Origin: Lewinellaceae bacterium | GTDB taxonomy: Bacteria; Bacteroidota; Bacteroidia; Chitinophagales; Saprospiraceae | Direction of reading: 5' to 3' | DNA length: 64,000 nt | NCBI GenBank assembly: GCA_020636005.1 | Contig: JACJYR010000001.1 | Location: 1,560,001 to 1,624,000 of the forward strand | In this document: positions 26,175 through 34,740 of the stretch, one piece after another | Numbering within the stretch: position 1 is the stretch's first letter | How the letters are laid out: each line of letters opens with the position of its first letter | Program-made: the position numbers and the translations under genes | Notes under the pieces: generated by a model | Told to the model about the DNA's origin: nothing | The model's database searches: none | What the model saw: the letters and a program-made list of their open reading frames with translations, nothing else

Positions 26175-28226
26175 ATGCAAAACCTCCACAACTACACCCT
26201 CGGCGCCTGGCACCCCCACTCCGGCAAAGGCATCGCACAACTCAACGCCATCACCGGCGCCCTCATCGCCACAGCAGGCAGCGAAGGCCTCGACTATGCC
26301 GCCATCGCCGACTACGCCCGCAAAACCGGCGGGCCAGCCCTCCGCAAAATGACCTTTTACCAGCGGGGACTCATGCTGAAAAAACTGGCGCTCTTTCTCC
26401 ACGAACGGCGCAAGAGCTACTACCCCCTCAGCTACGCCACCGGCGCTACCAAGGCCGATAGCTGGGTGGACATCGAGGGCGGCATCGGCACGCTGTTCGC
26501 CTACGCCAGCCTGCGGCGCAAGTTCGGCAACGAGACTTTCTACGTGGACGGCGATGCGGTGAAATCCTCGAAGGAAAACACCTTCATCGGGCACCACATC
26601 CTGTCGCCAAGGCACGGCGTCGCCATCCATATCAACGCCTTCAACTTCCCGATTTGGGGCATGCTGGAAAAGCTCTCGCCGACCTTCCTGGCGGGCATGC
26701 CGGCCATCGTCAAACCCTCCGAACTCACCAGTTTTCTCACCCAGCAGATGGTGAAAGACATCATCGAATCGGGCATCCTGCCGGAGGGGGCGCTGCAACT
26801 CGTCTGCGGCACGGGCGTCGGCATCCTCGACCCCGTCACCTCGCAGGACGTGGTCACCTTCACAGGCTCGGCGGCTACGGGCCGGATGCTGAAATCGCTG
26901 CCGCAAATCATCGAAAACGCCGTGCCGTTCAACATGGAGGCCGACAGCCTCAACGCCTCCGTGCTCGGCGAAGACGCCGTGCCGGGTACGCCGGAGTTTG
27001 ACATTTTCATCAAAGAAGTCCACCGTGAAATCGTCACGAAGGCAGGGCAGAAATGTACCGCCGTTCGCCGCATCCTCGTGCCGGAAAAGCTGGTGGAAGA
27101 CGTGCAAATCGCCCTCGGCAAGCGCATCGCCACCACGCCCATCGGCGACCCGCAGGTGGAAGGCGTGCGCATGGGCAGCCTCGTGGCGCAGGTGCAGGTG
27201 GAGGAAGTGCGCCGCCGGGTGGCGGAACTCAACGCCAGCACAGACATCGTCATCGGCAGCCTCGACGACTTCGAGGTCATCGGGGCCGACAAGGGCAAGG
27301 GGGCCTTTTTCAACCCCATCATTTTCCTCAACGACGACCCTTTCAAAAAGCAGGACACGCACAACATCGAAGCCTTCGGCCCGGTAAGCACCATCATGCC
27401 CTACCGCACGCTCAATGAAGCCATTGAGATTGCAAACATGGGCAAAGGCTCGCTCGTCAGCAGCATCGTCACCGCCGACGAGCGCATCGCACGGGACTAT
27501 GTACTCGGCTCTGCGCCTTACCACGGCCGCATTTTGATTTTAAATGAAAGCTGCGCAAAAGAAAGCACGGGCCACGGTTCGCCGCTCCCGCAACTGATGC
27601 ACGGTGGCCCTGGCCGGGCAGGCGGCGGCGAGGAACTGGGCGGAGCAAGGGGCGTGAAACACTACCTGCAGACCACGGCCATCCAGGGCCACCCGACTTT
27701 CATCACCGCCGTTACGAACCAGTATCAGTACGGCGGCAGGCAGACCGAAAAACCTGTCCACGTCTTCCGCAAGCATTTCGAGGAACTGGAAGTCGGCGAA
27801 ACGGTCGTCACCGCCAAGCACACCGTCACGGAGGCGGACATCACCAATTTCGCCAACGTGAGCGGCGACAACTTCTACGCCCACATGGACGCCACCTCGC
27901 TGGAAGGCACTATTTTCGAGCAGCGGGTGGCGCACGGCTACTTTGTTTTATCGAAAGCTGCCGGCCTGTTCGTTGACCCGAAAAAAGGCCCCGTGCTGCT
28001 GAATTACGGCATTGACGAGTGCCGCTTCACCAAGCCAGTCTATCCCGGAATGACCATCGGGGTGCGTTTTACGGTGAAAGAAAAAATTGACCAGGAGAAA
28101 AAGAGCGAGGAGGATGTGGCCAAGGGTATCGTCAAATTCCTCGTGGATGTGTATGATGAAACGGGGGAAACGGTGGCGCTGGCGGTGATATTGACGATGG
28201 TTAAAAAATTGAACCAGGAAGGTTAA
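26175..28226 (+). CDS. paaZ: Phenylacetic acid degradation bifunctional protein PaaZ
   Basis: A 683-residue fusion. Residues ~1-510 form an aldehyde dehydrogenase with Glu255 (FNMEADS) and Cys294 (AGQKCTAVRR), nearly the same numbers as in E. coli PaaZ. Residues ~530-683 form an R-specific enoyl-CoA hydratase (MaoC) with VSGDNFYAHMD. It hydrolyses the oxepin-CoA ring and oxidises the resulting semialdehyde. No other paa genes lie in the window. It follows the defence-like pair by 32 bases on the same strand, and its GC content is far higher. Confidence 0.94.
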   Translation: MQNLHNYTLGAWHPHSGKGIAQLNAITGALIATAGSEGLDYAAIADYARKTGGPALRKMTFYQRGLMLKKLALFLHERRKSYYPLSYATGATKADSWVDIEGGIGTLFAYASLRRKFGNETFYVDGDAVKSSKENTFIGHHILSPRHGVAIHINAFNFPIWGMLEKLSPTFLAGMPAIVKPSELTSFLTQQMVKDIIESGILPEGALQLVCGTGVGILDPVTSQDVVTFTGSAATGRMLKSLPQIIENAVPFNMEADSLNASVLGEDAVPGTPEFDIFIKEVHREIVTKAGQKCTAVRRILVPEKLVEDVQIALGKRIATTPIGDPQVEGVRMGSLVAQVQVEEVRRRVAELNASTDIVIGSLDDFEVIGADKGKGAFFNPIIFLNDDPFKKQDTHNIEAFGPVSTIMPYRTLNEAIEIANMGKGSLVSSIVTADERIARDYVLGSAPYHGRILILNESCAKESTGHGSPLPQLMHGGPGRAGGGEELGGARGVKHYLQTTAIQGHPTFITAVTNQYQYGGRQTEKPVHVFRKHFEELEVGETVVTAKHTVTEADITNFANVSGDNFYAHMDATSLEGTIFEQRVAHGYFVLSKAAGLFVDPKKGPVLLNYGIDECRFTKPVYPGMTIGVRFTVKEKIDQEKKSEEDVAKGIVKFLVDVYDETGETVALAVILTMVKKLNQEG

Positions 28227-28231
28227 CTTTG
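28224..28231 (+). promoter_or_regulatory. Candidate -7 box of the toxin-antitoxin operon
   Basis: TAACTTTG is an exact TAnnTTTG match, 18 bases before the antitoxin ATG and overlapping the end of paaZ. Confidence 0.4.
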
Positions 28232-28248
28232 CAGAAAACCCGGCTGCC

Positions 28249-28497
28249 ATGAATACCTTGGAAATAAAAAACGACCTGCTCCGCCTGCTCACTGAAACAG
28301 ACGACGAACAGCTTTTGGACAAAGTCCGGTGCTATTTCAAACTTTTGAAAAAAGAACCCATAGAAAGTGAAGCGCTGGATGCTCAAGAATTAGCAATGGT
28401 GGAAACCGGATTACAGCAGGTGGAAAACGGACAAGTTATTTCCCATGAAGAAGCCCGCAAACGAATTGAGGAAATGCTTCGAAAAAGACAGCAATGA
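28249..28497 (+). CDS. Antitoxin of a damaged ParE/RelE-type pair
   Basis: An 82-residue acidic helical protein. Its C-terminal end ISHEEARKRIEEMLRKRQQ is typical of Bacteroidota antitoxins paired with RelE/ParE toxins (GxxxSHEEaxxri motif). Its TGA overlaps the next ATG (ATGA), as in a toxin-antitoxin operon. The N-terminal half should form the DNA-binding dimer. Confidence 0.7.
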   Translation: MNTLEIKNDLLRLLTETDDEQLLDKVRCYFKLLKKEPIESEALDAQELAMVETGLQQVENGQVISHEEARKRIEEMLRKRQQ

Positions 28498-29036
28498 ATA
28501 CCATCGTCTGGTCTGATTTAGCTTTCCTTTCATGCTCGGATATTGCCAATTATCTATCAGAGAAATATTCGCTGGACGTTGTTTCGGCATATTCTCAGGA
28601 TGCTATCCCCGATGCAAGTGGGGGGAAATCTAAATTTACAAACACCTACAAATACTATAGAATTGTTAATGCAAATTCAGGTACAGGGTGGCTAACATTG
28701 AAATATGAATTCACCTTTAATATTGGCTCAAAATACAATATTAAGTCAGCTGATGCATTTGGAAGAAGCTATACTTATTATCGTTTAGGCAAAACTGAAG
28801 AATTTCAAATTGGAGATAAAAAGGGTTGGATATCCCCTTATGCAATTTGGAAGAGTTGTTTGCTGTTCATGTCTTTTTTGAGGCCAAACTTATATGCTTA
28901 TTACTCGTTTTACCCACTCGAAGTCACGAAGAACCTTATTTTTTCATCGTTACTTAATGGGAATGAACATTGCGCCAGCGTTGATGGGGTCATTTTCCCC
29001 ACAAACGCTGGCGCATTGCAATCTGTTTGCAAATAA
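28494..29036 (+). CDS. ParE/RelE-like N-terminus joined to an unknown C-terminus
   Basis: A 180-codon frame. Residues 1-30 (MNTIVWSDLAFLS...YLSEKYSLDVV) look like the start of a RelE/ParE toxin. From about residue 31 the sequence leaves the family: the catalytic/beta-sheet part is absent, replaced by a Tyr-rich region without known motif, and the last ~22 codons read through a perfect hairpin (28971-29015). Either the toxin was cut by an insertion or deletion, or this is a diverged toxin. I favour a damaged gene. Confidence 0.5.
   Translation: MNTIVWSDLAFLSCSDIANYLSEKYSLDVVSAYSQDAIPDASGGKSKFTNTYKYYRIVNANSGTGWLTLKYEFTFNIGSKYNIKSADAFGRSYTYYRLGKTEEFQIGDKKGWISPYAIWKSCLLFMSFLRPNLYAYYSFYPLEVTKNLIFSSLLNGNEHCASVDGVIFPTNAGALQSVCK
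28971..29015. terminator. Strong hairpin between convergent genes
   Basis: TGCGCCAGCGTT (28971-28982) pairs with AACGCTGGCGCA (29004-29015), and TGGGG with CCCCA inside. No clear T run follows on the plus strand. It sits between convergent genes, so a bidirectional stop signal is likely, although it lies within the open frame. Confidence 0.45.
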
Positions 29037-29054
29037 ATCCTACCCCCTACCTCT

Positions 29055-30389
29055 TTAAAACGGATCCCCCCACCGCACATCCGAATAAACTTCCGTCCCG
29101 CTCAGCGTCTCCAAAAACGCTATTAAAGCATCTTTTTCCTGTTGGGTCAAATTCAGCCTTTGACCATTGCCGGGAGGGCCACCAGGGCCACCGCCACGCA
29201 GGCGGTTGTCGAGGTTGTTGTTGCCCGGCACGATGTTGATTTCGTTGTAATGCTCAATCACCGCTTCCAGGTTGGCCAGGCTGCCGTCGTGCATCAGGGG
29301 GCCGTTCAATTGGCCGGAGGAATTCGTGAGGTTGCGAAGGGAAGGGGAGCGGGTGATGGTCACATCAATGGTTGATGGGTTTTCCAGGTTTCCGACCACG
29401 TTGTTATTTTGGCTGTTCGGGTCAATGTCGAACTCAGGCGCACGGTGGCAGCCCTGGCAGCCGGCACCGCCAGCGTTGGGTGGGGAGATGAACAGGTTCT
29501 TGCCCATATTTTCTTGTGCAGTGTAGTTGGGGAAGGGGGCGTTGTCGTTGTTCACCTGTGCCCTACCTTGGTCGAATTTTGAGTCGAACGACTGAATACT
29601 GCGGATAAATTGTGCCATCGCCCGTTGCATCCGTTGCTCCGTAATCTGCGGATCGCCATATACAAAGGTGAACAGTTCCTGGTAATAAGGGATCGCCTCC
29701 AGTTTTTCAATCAGGTCGTTGATGCCGGGGTCGCCGTTTTGGCCGCTGAAGCCCATTTCCACGTGGTTTTGGATGGGCTGCGTGGTCTGTGCTTCGAGGT
29801 TGTTGGCCCGCTCGTCCCAGAAAAAACGGCGCTCCGTGGAGAAGCGGGCATTGACCAAGCGCATGGCGTGCCGGCCCGTGACGCCCGCCACTCCGTCACT
29901 TTGCAATTGCCCATCGCCGAAGGCAAATTCTTGCTTGTGGCAACTGGCGCAGGAGATGGTATTGTCCACCGAAAGGTTTTTATCATAAAACAGCACCCTG
30001 CCAAGCGTCGCACCGGCATCGGTTATTTCGTTGTTCCCGGTGTTGTCTTTATTGATGTAGTTGGGAATGGGCTGGTTGGCGTAGTTCAGCAGGTTTGACA
30101 AATCAATCCGCCCGCCAAAGGTTTGCTCCACGGCGCTGGGGTTGTTGCCTCCGCCGTTGTTGCCGTCGTCTATAGGCTTGGTGTCGTCATTGTCACCATT
30201 GTTGCTGACGTAACCCGCAGGAGCCTCGCAGGAGGAGAATGAAACGGCGGGGTTGCCGAGGCCGTCGCCGTCGGCATCCTGGTACCAGGTCGTTTCCGTA
30301 CACAATACTTCTTTGTCGTATTTACAGCCGAACACTGAAAGGAGAAGAATGTAAATGATGGCTTGAAGGACTGATTGCAAGTTTTTCAT
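29055..30389 (-). CDS. MauG/CcpA-like dihaem cytochrome c peroxidase
   Basis: A 444-residue lipoprotein-like exported protein (signal ending FGCKYD, Cys22). Two haem sites are clear: CASCH near residue 148 and CQGCH near 315, with the FAFGDG and MHDGSLANLEAVIEHYN blocks of the CcpA/MauG family. It should reduce H2O2 or oxidise a protein substrate in the periplasm. A Gly/Asn-rich linker precedes the first domain, and CTETTWYQDADGDGLGNP is a calcium-type repeat of surface proteins. It lies in tandem with a haem peroxidase gene. Confidence 0.9.
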   Translation of the reverse strand: MKNLQSVLQAIIYILLLSVFGCKYDKEVLCTETTWYQDADGDGLGNPAVSFSSCEAPAGYVSNNGDNDDTKPIDDGNNGGGNNPSAVEQTFGGRIDLSNLLNYANQPIPNYINKDNTGNNEITDAGATLGRVLFYDKNLSVDNTISCASCHKQEFAFGDGQLQSDGVAGVTGRHAMRLVNARFSTERRFFWDERANNLEAQTTQPIQNHVEMGFSGQNGDPGINDLIEKLEAIPYYQELFTFVYGDPQITEQRMQRAMAQFIRSIQSFDSKFDQGRAQVNNDNAPFPNYTAQENMGKNLFISPPNAGGAGCQGCHRAPEFDIDPNSQNNNVVGNLENPSTIDVTITRSPSLRNLTNSSGQLNGPLMHDGSLANLEAVIEHYNEINIVPGNNNLDNRLRGGGPGGPPGNGQRLNLTQQEKDALIAFLETLSGTEVYSDVRWGDPF

Positions 30390-30562
30390 TACTCAAATGT
30401 TTTTATGGTTGGATTTGGGTTAAAGACAGGCGAAGATGGGAAAGACCTACCTGGGTTTTTATTTTTTTTAGGTTGTTTTCAATAATCTCTCGCCGAAACG
30501 CTGGAAGCGCAGAGGGAATCAACAAACGCTGCGTCCGCTGTGCCCCGCAATTAAATATTTAC

Positions 30563-30594
30563 CAAAAAAAAGAAAGGGGCAAAAGCCCCTTTCT
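30563..30594 (-). terminator. Terminator of the haem peroxidase gene
   Basis: On the minus strand AGAAAGGGGC pairs with GCCCCTTTCT across TTTT (10 bp, 30571-30594) and runs into seven to eight T (30563-30570). It is 33 bases after the peroxidase stop. Confidence 0.85.
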
Positions 30595-30626
30595 CCAATT
30601 ATGTTTGTCAATACTGCAATCCCTCC

Positions 30627-32732
30627 CTACTCCTTCACCACCTTCTGAACAAAACTTTCCTTCGGGGTAATCACCTGTACAAAATAAAGCCCCGGAGACA
30701 GCCCCCCAACATCCAGGGCCCGCTGGAAACTGCCCTCAAACCCAATCACCTCGTATTGCATGGCGATGCGCCCATTGTTGTCAAAAACAAGGATATTGGC
30801 CGAAGTAGCATCCGCTGAATTGAGTGTCACCTGCAATTCCTGGACAATAGGGTTGGGATAAACCGTCATCCCACTTTCCAGGGCAGGGAAGCTGCTACCA
30901 CTGTTCAATGCTGTGCTGCGATCTTCATTCCCGCTGGGGCCAGTAAGATGCCCGCCGCCTGGGCCGCCTGGGCCGCCAGGACCACCTGGGCCGTTGCAGC
31001 CATCAGCCACAAACACATTGGCCTGCAAGTGCTGGAGGTCGGTGTTGCGCTTGATGATGTCTGAAAGGCGGGTGTTGCGGATTTGGTCACGCTGCTGCCC
31101 GGTGAACCAGTTATCTTTTTCATAATAGAAAAAGTCCCCATCCCGCAGCCGCTCAAACTGGTTGACCAAAATGCGGTCCAGCGTCCTGCCGACCGATTTT
31201 CCGGGGAGGCGGGGCTCTGCCAACAGGCCGACCCAAACATCCACGTCGTTCACGTTGTCATAAACATCCGCCAATGCCTGATAGACAGTTGGGGAAGGGT
31301 TGATGTTGGAAAACGATTGGGCAGGGGGGAAGCCATAAAACTGCCGCACCGTATTGTAGGAAGGCAAACCGTGGTCACGCCCCCGCTGTATGTTTAGCGA
31401 AGCCAAATCAAGCCCAAAGGAGACGGTGCTGCCGGGGATGGCGAACAGGAAATTGCGCAGTTCGTCCACCACGTAATTGTCCACCTCCATTTGGCGCTGC
31501 ATCGCCAGCCCTTTGAGGAAGGGGGAAATGTTGTATTCCCGGATAGGATCAACGCTGAAAAATGCTTCGATGAGGGAAATGCTCCCGACGCCCACCTCGC
31601 CGCACTGGTCGTTGCGGAGGAGCAACTGCTTGGTCACCATCGTGTGGCCGAGGCGGTAGGCGGCGGTGGCGAAAATATTGGAAATGTCGGGGCGGGTGTT
31701 TGGCTTGTAGCCAGTGTAATTTTTGGGTTGGATTCCCAAGGCGGGTAGAAACTCCCGGTAGGTAATGGCTTGAATGTAAGCGCCCACCCATTTCCGGGCA
31801 GTCTGGTACATCAGTTCATCGTCTGTCATGCCCTGCTGTTTCAGTTGCTGGCAAATGCGGTTGTGTTCCCGCACGAACAGTGTGTGCAATGTGGTGAGGC
31901 CCACCTGCTCATTGGCCCGCACATCGCCTGCCACGAACAGTTTCGTCACACCGTCCTCGCCGGCCATGCTGGGTGCATCCGGGTCAATGGGGCTGTCGTA
32001 TTCGCCGTCGGTGGTGTTGAAAGGAAGGAGGTTGCCCGCCGAGGTTTTCAGCTTGCCATCTTGAAAAGTACGCAACCAACTGGCCCGCTGCTCCTCCGAA
32101 CCATAGACGTTGGAGGCATCAATCCAGGAGGTGATGAGGTTGGTCTGCTCCCGGGGGCTGTTGAGGCCCGTGCCAGTGTGCGGTTCGGAGCGGAAAAAGG
32201 GGATGTCCGAGGTGAAAAGCGGTTCATCGGCAGGCATTGGAATGGGGTAATATTCGGTGTTGCCTTCCGGCGTCAAGTCCACATCGTGGTCGAGGAATTG
32301 TCCCCAGGAGAACACGAAGGAACTGAGGTTGGCCGCACTTTCGCCCCCGTTGGCAGGCTGGGCGGCACAGGCGTTGGAAATAGCACGGGGGGATGGCCTG
32401 TCCTGCCCTGCCATGTCATTCCAGTGGTCAGGATCGCCGTAGTTGGAGGCGACCTCCCTTCTCAGGGGGATGTCAGTGGCGCCCCACTCCGTCCGGTAGG
32501 GGGCGGATTGGTTGTTGCAGGTACCGTCAATGGTTCGGTAGGGGCTGTTGTCGCAGTTGTCGGACTCCGCATTGCTGGCGGTGCGTTCCTTGTGCTCGAT
32601 GGTCATACCATTAACCCGTAGCGTTTTCTTTTTGCCGGATTGGGCGTTCAATGTGGTTGGGTGCGTCCAAACGGCCAGCATGAGCACGCCGACCACCTGA
32701 AAGAGTTGCTTGAAAAGAATGGTTTTTTTCAT
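30627..32732 (-). CDS. Animal-type haem peroxidase with T9SS sorting domain
   Basis: A 701-residue secreted peroxidase (peroxidase-cyclooxygenase superfamily). Visible are the signal peptide, the distal-haem FSWGQFLDHDVD segment, LFVREHNRIC with the catalytic Arg, the proximal-haem AAYRLGHTMV, and LNIQRGRDHGLPSYN. A Gly-Pro linker (GPGGPGGPGG) then leads to a C-terminal T9SS type-A domain (VYPNPIVQELQV...GLYFVQVITPKESFVQKVVKE), so it should be exported and attached to the surface. I chose the ATG at 32732; an upstream in-frame start adds 31 atypical residues. Confidence 0.92.
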   Translation of the reverse strand: MKKTILFKQLFQVVGVLMLAVWTHPTTLNAQSGKKKTLRVNGMTIEHKERTASNAESDNCDNSPYRTIDGTCNNQSAPYRTEWGATDIPLRREVASNYGDPDHWNDMAGQDRPSPRAISNACAAQPANGGESAANLSSFVFSWGQFLDHDVDLTPEGNTEYYPIPMPADEPLFTSDIPFFRSEPHTGTGLNSPREQTNLITSWIDASNVYGSEEQRASWLRTFQDGKLKTSAGNLLPFNTTDGEYDSPIDPDAPSMAGEDGVTKLFVAGDVRANEQVGLTTLHTLFVREHNRICQQLKQQGMTDDELMYQTARKWVGAYIQAITYREFLPALGIQPKNYTGYKPNTRPDISNIFATAAYRLGHTMVTKQLLLRNDQCGEVGVGSISLIEAFFSVDPIREYNISPFLKGLAMQRQMEVDNYVVDELRNFLFAIPGSTVSFGLDLASLNIQRGRDHGLPSYNTVRQFYGFPPAQSFSNINPSPTVYQALADVYDNVNDVDVWVGLLAEPRLPGKSVGRTLDRILVNQFERLRDGDFFYYEKDNWFTGQQRDQIRNTRLSDIIKRNTDLQHLQANVFVADGCNGPGGPGGPGGPGGGHLTGPSGNEDRSTALNSGSSFPALESGMTVYPNPIVQELQVTLNSADATSANILVFDNNGRIAMQYEVIGFEGSFQRALDVGGLSPGLYFVQVITPKESFVQKVVKE

Positions 32733-33141
32733 AATCAGAATTTTGAATGAGAAAATGGGTGAAACAAGGAAAAGCACTCCCTGCCGACCAGGGGTTCTCC
32801 TGTCGGGCAAGGGGCTTTTTTTCAATAACTCGTATGGGCAAAGGGGAGCTTGTACGCCGGAACTTCCTTCAGGCGCCTGACCGGAGTTCCTGCTTACAAA
32901 TCATTCAGGTTTAAGGTGCGGAGGGTGACAACAAATGCCTAATTTGTACATTTGAGCTTCTTTAGCTGTCAGGGTAAATACAGGCCAGTTTTAAAAAGAC
33001 CTACCCAGAGCTTAAAATTTTTGAAAGATTTCTATTTGTAACCACTTAATATAGATAATTGGGAAGTTAGAAATTCGGAAAATAAGTGATTGAAAACCAG
33101 CCTTTTAATTTTCAATTTTCAATTTCCTGATTGCGAGTAAT
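32733..33141. other. Divergent intergenic region
   Basis: This 409-base region separates the minus-strand peroxidases from the plus-strand sigma/FecR/receptor operon. It should hold promoters for both. TACATTTG at 32947-32954 fits the -7 form on the plus strand; a partner -33 box is not convincing. A GC-rich hairpin-like stretch lies near 32785-32820. No gene is seen. Confidence 0.4.
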
Positions 33142-33642
33142 ATGCCTTCCATTTGCGACGAAAAAATTTTTACCAACATATTCCGGGAGTACTCGGAGAC
33201 CCTGCACAATTACCTTTTTTATAAAACAGGAAGCACCGACATGGCTTATGATCTGACGCAGGAGGCATTCACGAGGCTGTGGCAAAATTGCGCCTCGGTG
33301 CTGTTCGATTCCGCCAAAGGATATGTGTTCAAAACAGCCAACAACCTGCTGCTCAACCAATACGAACACCAAAAAGTCGTCCTGAAATTTCAACAAAAAC
33401 CAGCCCTCCCACACACCAACGAAAGCCCCGAATTTATCCTGGAAGAAAATGAATTGAAGGAACGGTTGGAGGCCGCCATCTCCGCATTGCCTGAAAAACA
33501 ACGGGTTGTTTTCCTCCTGAGCCGCATGGAAAAAAAGACTTATCAAGAGATTGCGGACATGCTGGACATCAGCAAACAGGCCGTGGAAAAGCGGATTTAC
33601 AATGCCTTGGAAACGCTGCGCCAAGTGGCCCGGATTTCATAA
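33142..33642 (+). CDS. ECF RNA polymerase sigma factor (FecI-like)
   Basis: A 166-residue ECF sigma factor. Region 2 is at about residues 10-78 (YDLTQEAFTRLWQN matches the -10-binding helix). Region 4 is at ~108-160 (LPEKQRVVFLLSRMEKKTYQEIADML..SKQAVEKRIYNAL). With the FecR and TonB-receptor genes downstream it forms a cell-surface signalling set: the loaded receptor signals through FecR to free this sigma factor. Confidence 0.93.
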   Translation: MPSICDEKIFTNIFREYSETLHNYLFYKTGSTDMAYDLTQEAFTRLWQNCASVLFDSAKGYVFKTANNLLLNQYEHQKVVLKFQQKPALPHTNESPEFILEENELKERLEAAISALPEKQRVVFLLSRMEKKTYQEIADMLDISKQAVEKRIYNALETLRQVARIS

Positions 33643-33755
33643 ACCTGGCCACTTCGGTAGGTCTTTTCATATCGAAACTGTCTTTAATCAAAACCCACAC
33701 AAAACAATGAATCCATGCAACAATTTTCACCAGGCAATAATGAATCAATGAAACC

Positions 33756-34676
33756 ATGCTGAATGACGAATTATTACACAAATGGATCAACGGAGAACTG
33801 ACAGCGGTGGAGCTTGAAACCTTCCGGCAACGCCCTGAATACAGCTCGCTGGTTGAGCTGTACAAAAATACTGAAGGGTTGGCAGCACCCGCCTTCGACC
33901 AGGAAGCCATGTTATCCCATATTTTGAAAAAGGAAAAAATAAGCGCCACGCCAGAAAAAACGGGGCGACGGGTCTTTTTAACCTGGGCAAAATATGCGGC
34001 GGCGGCCTGTGTACTGCTCATCGCTGGCTGGTTCTTATTTTCTTTTTTTGGGAAAAACGTGCGCTATGAAATGGCGAAAGGCGAAACCAAGGAGGGCGTG
34101 CTCCCTGATCAGTCCATGTTCGTGCTGAATGCCGAAAGCACCCTCCACTACAATAAGTCGGCGTGGAAAAAGGAGCGCACCCTGGAACTGGAGGGCGAGG
34201 CGTTTTTTTCTGTAAAACCAGGCTCCACCTTTACGGTAAAAACCCCTTCGGGCAGCGTGCAGGTGCTGGGCACGAAGTTCAATGTCTGGTCACGGGACGG
34301 CGCATTGGATGTCAAATGTTCGCATGGAATAGTGGCCGTTTATGACACAAGCGGTGAATTGGTAACGAAGTTGAAACAGTACGATGCCGTGCGCCTCGTG
34401 CCGGGCCGTGACCCCGAGCCCTACCAAATCCCCGGCGAGGACAATGCCAGTTGGACACAGGGCATCACCAAGCTGCGGAAAGTGCCGCTGGCCGTTGTGT
34501 TGCAGGAATTGGAGCGGCAATTCGATGTTGAAATCGTGGCCGACGGCCTGGACGACAAGGAAATCATCACCTGCAATTTCCAGCATGAAGACCTGGCCCT
34601 GGCGCTGCAAACGGCGCTATCGCCATTGGGCATCCGTTTTGAAATAAAGGGGCGGAAGGTGGTGTTGAAAAAATAA
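33756..34676 (+). CDS. FecR-family anti-sigma factor
   Basis: A 306-residue membrane regulator: an N-terminal cytoplasmic sigma-binding part, one membrane helix at about residues 82-100 (AAACVLLIAGWFLFSFF), then the FecR domain (KGETKEGVLPDQSMFVLNAES...FSVKPGSTFTVKTPSGSVQVLGTKFNVWS), and a C-terminal DUF4974 region. It should hold the sigma factor until the TonB receptor's N-terminal STN domain signals. Confidence 0.92.
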   Translation: MLNDELLHKWINGELTAVELETFRQRPEYSSLVELYKNTEGLAAPAFDQEAMLSHILKKEKISATPEKTGRRVFLTWAKYAAAACVLLIAGWFLFSFFGKNVRYEMAKGETKEGVLPDQSMFVLNAESTLHYNKSAWKKERTLELEGEAFFSVKPGSTFTVKTPSGSVQVLGTKFNVWSRDGALDVKCSHGIVAVYDTSGELVTKLKQYDAVRLVPGRDPEPYQIPGEDNASWTQGITKLRKVPLAVVLQELERQFDVEIVADGLDDKEIITCNFQHEDLALALQTALSPLGIRFEIKGRKVVLKK

Positions 34677-34740
34677 TTGTAGCTGCAAACCAGATTTCCG
34701 AAATCTCAAAGGTTTCGGAAATCTATATTTTTGATTCAAT

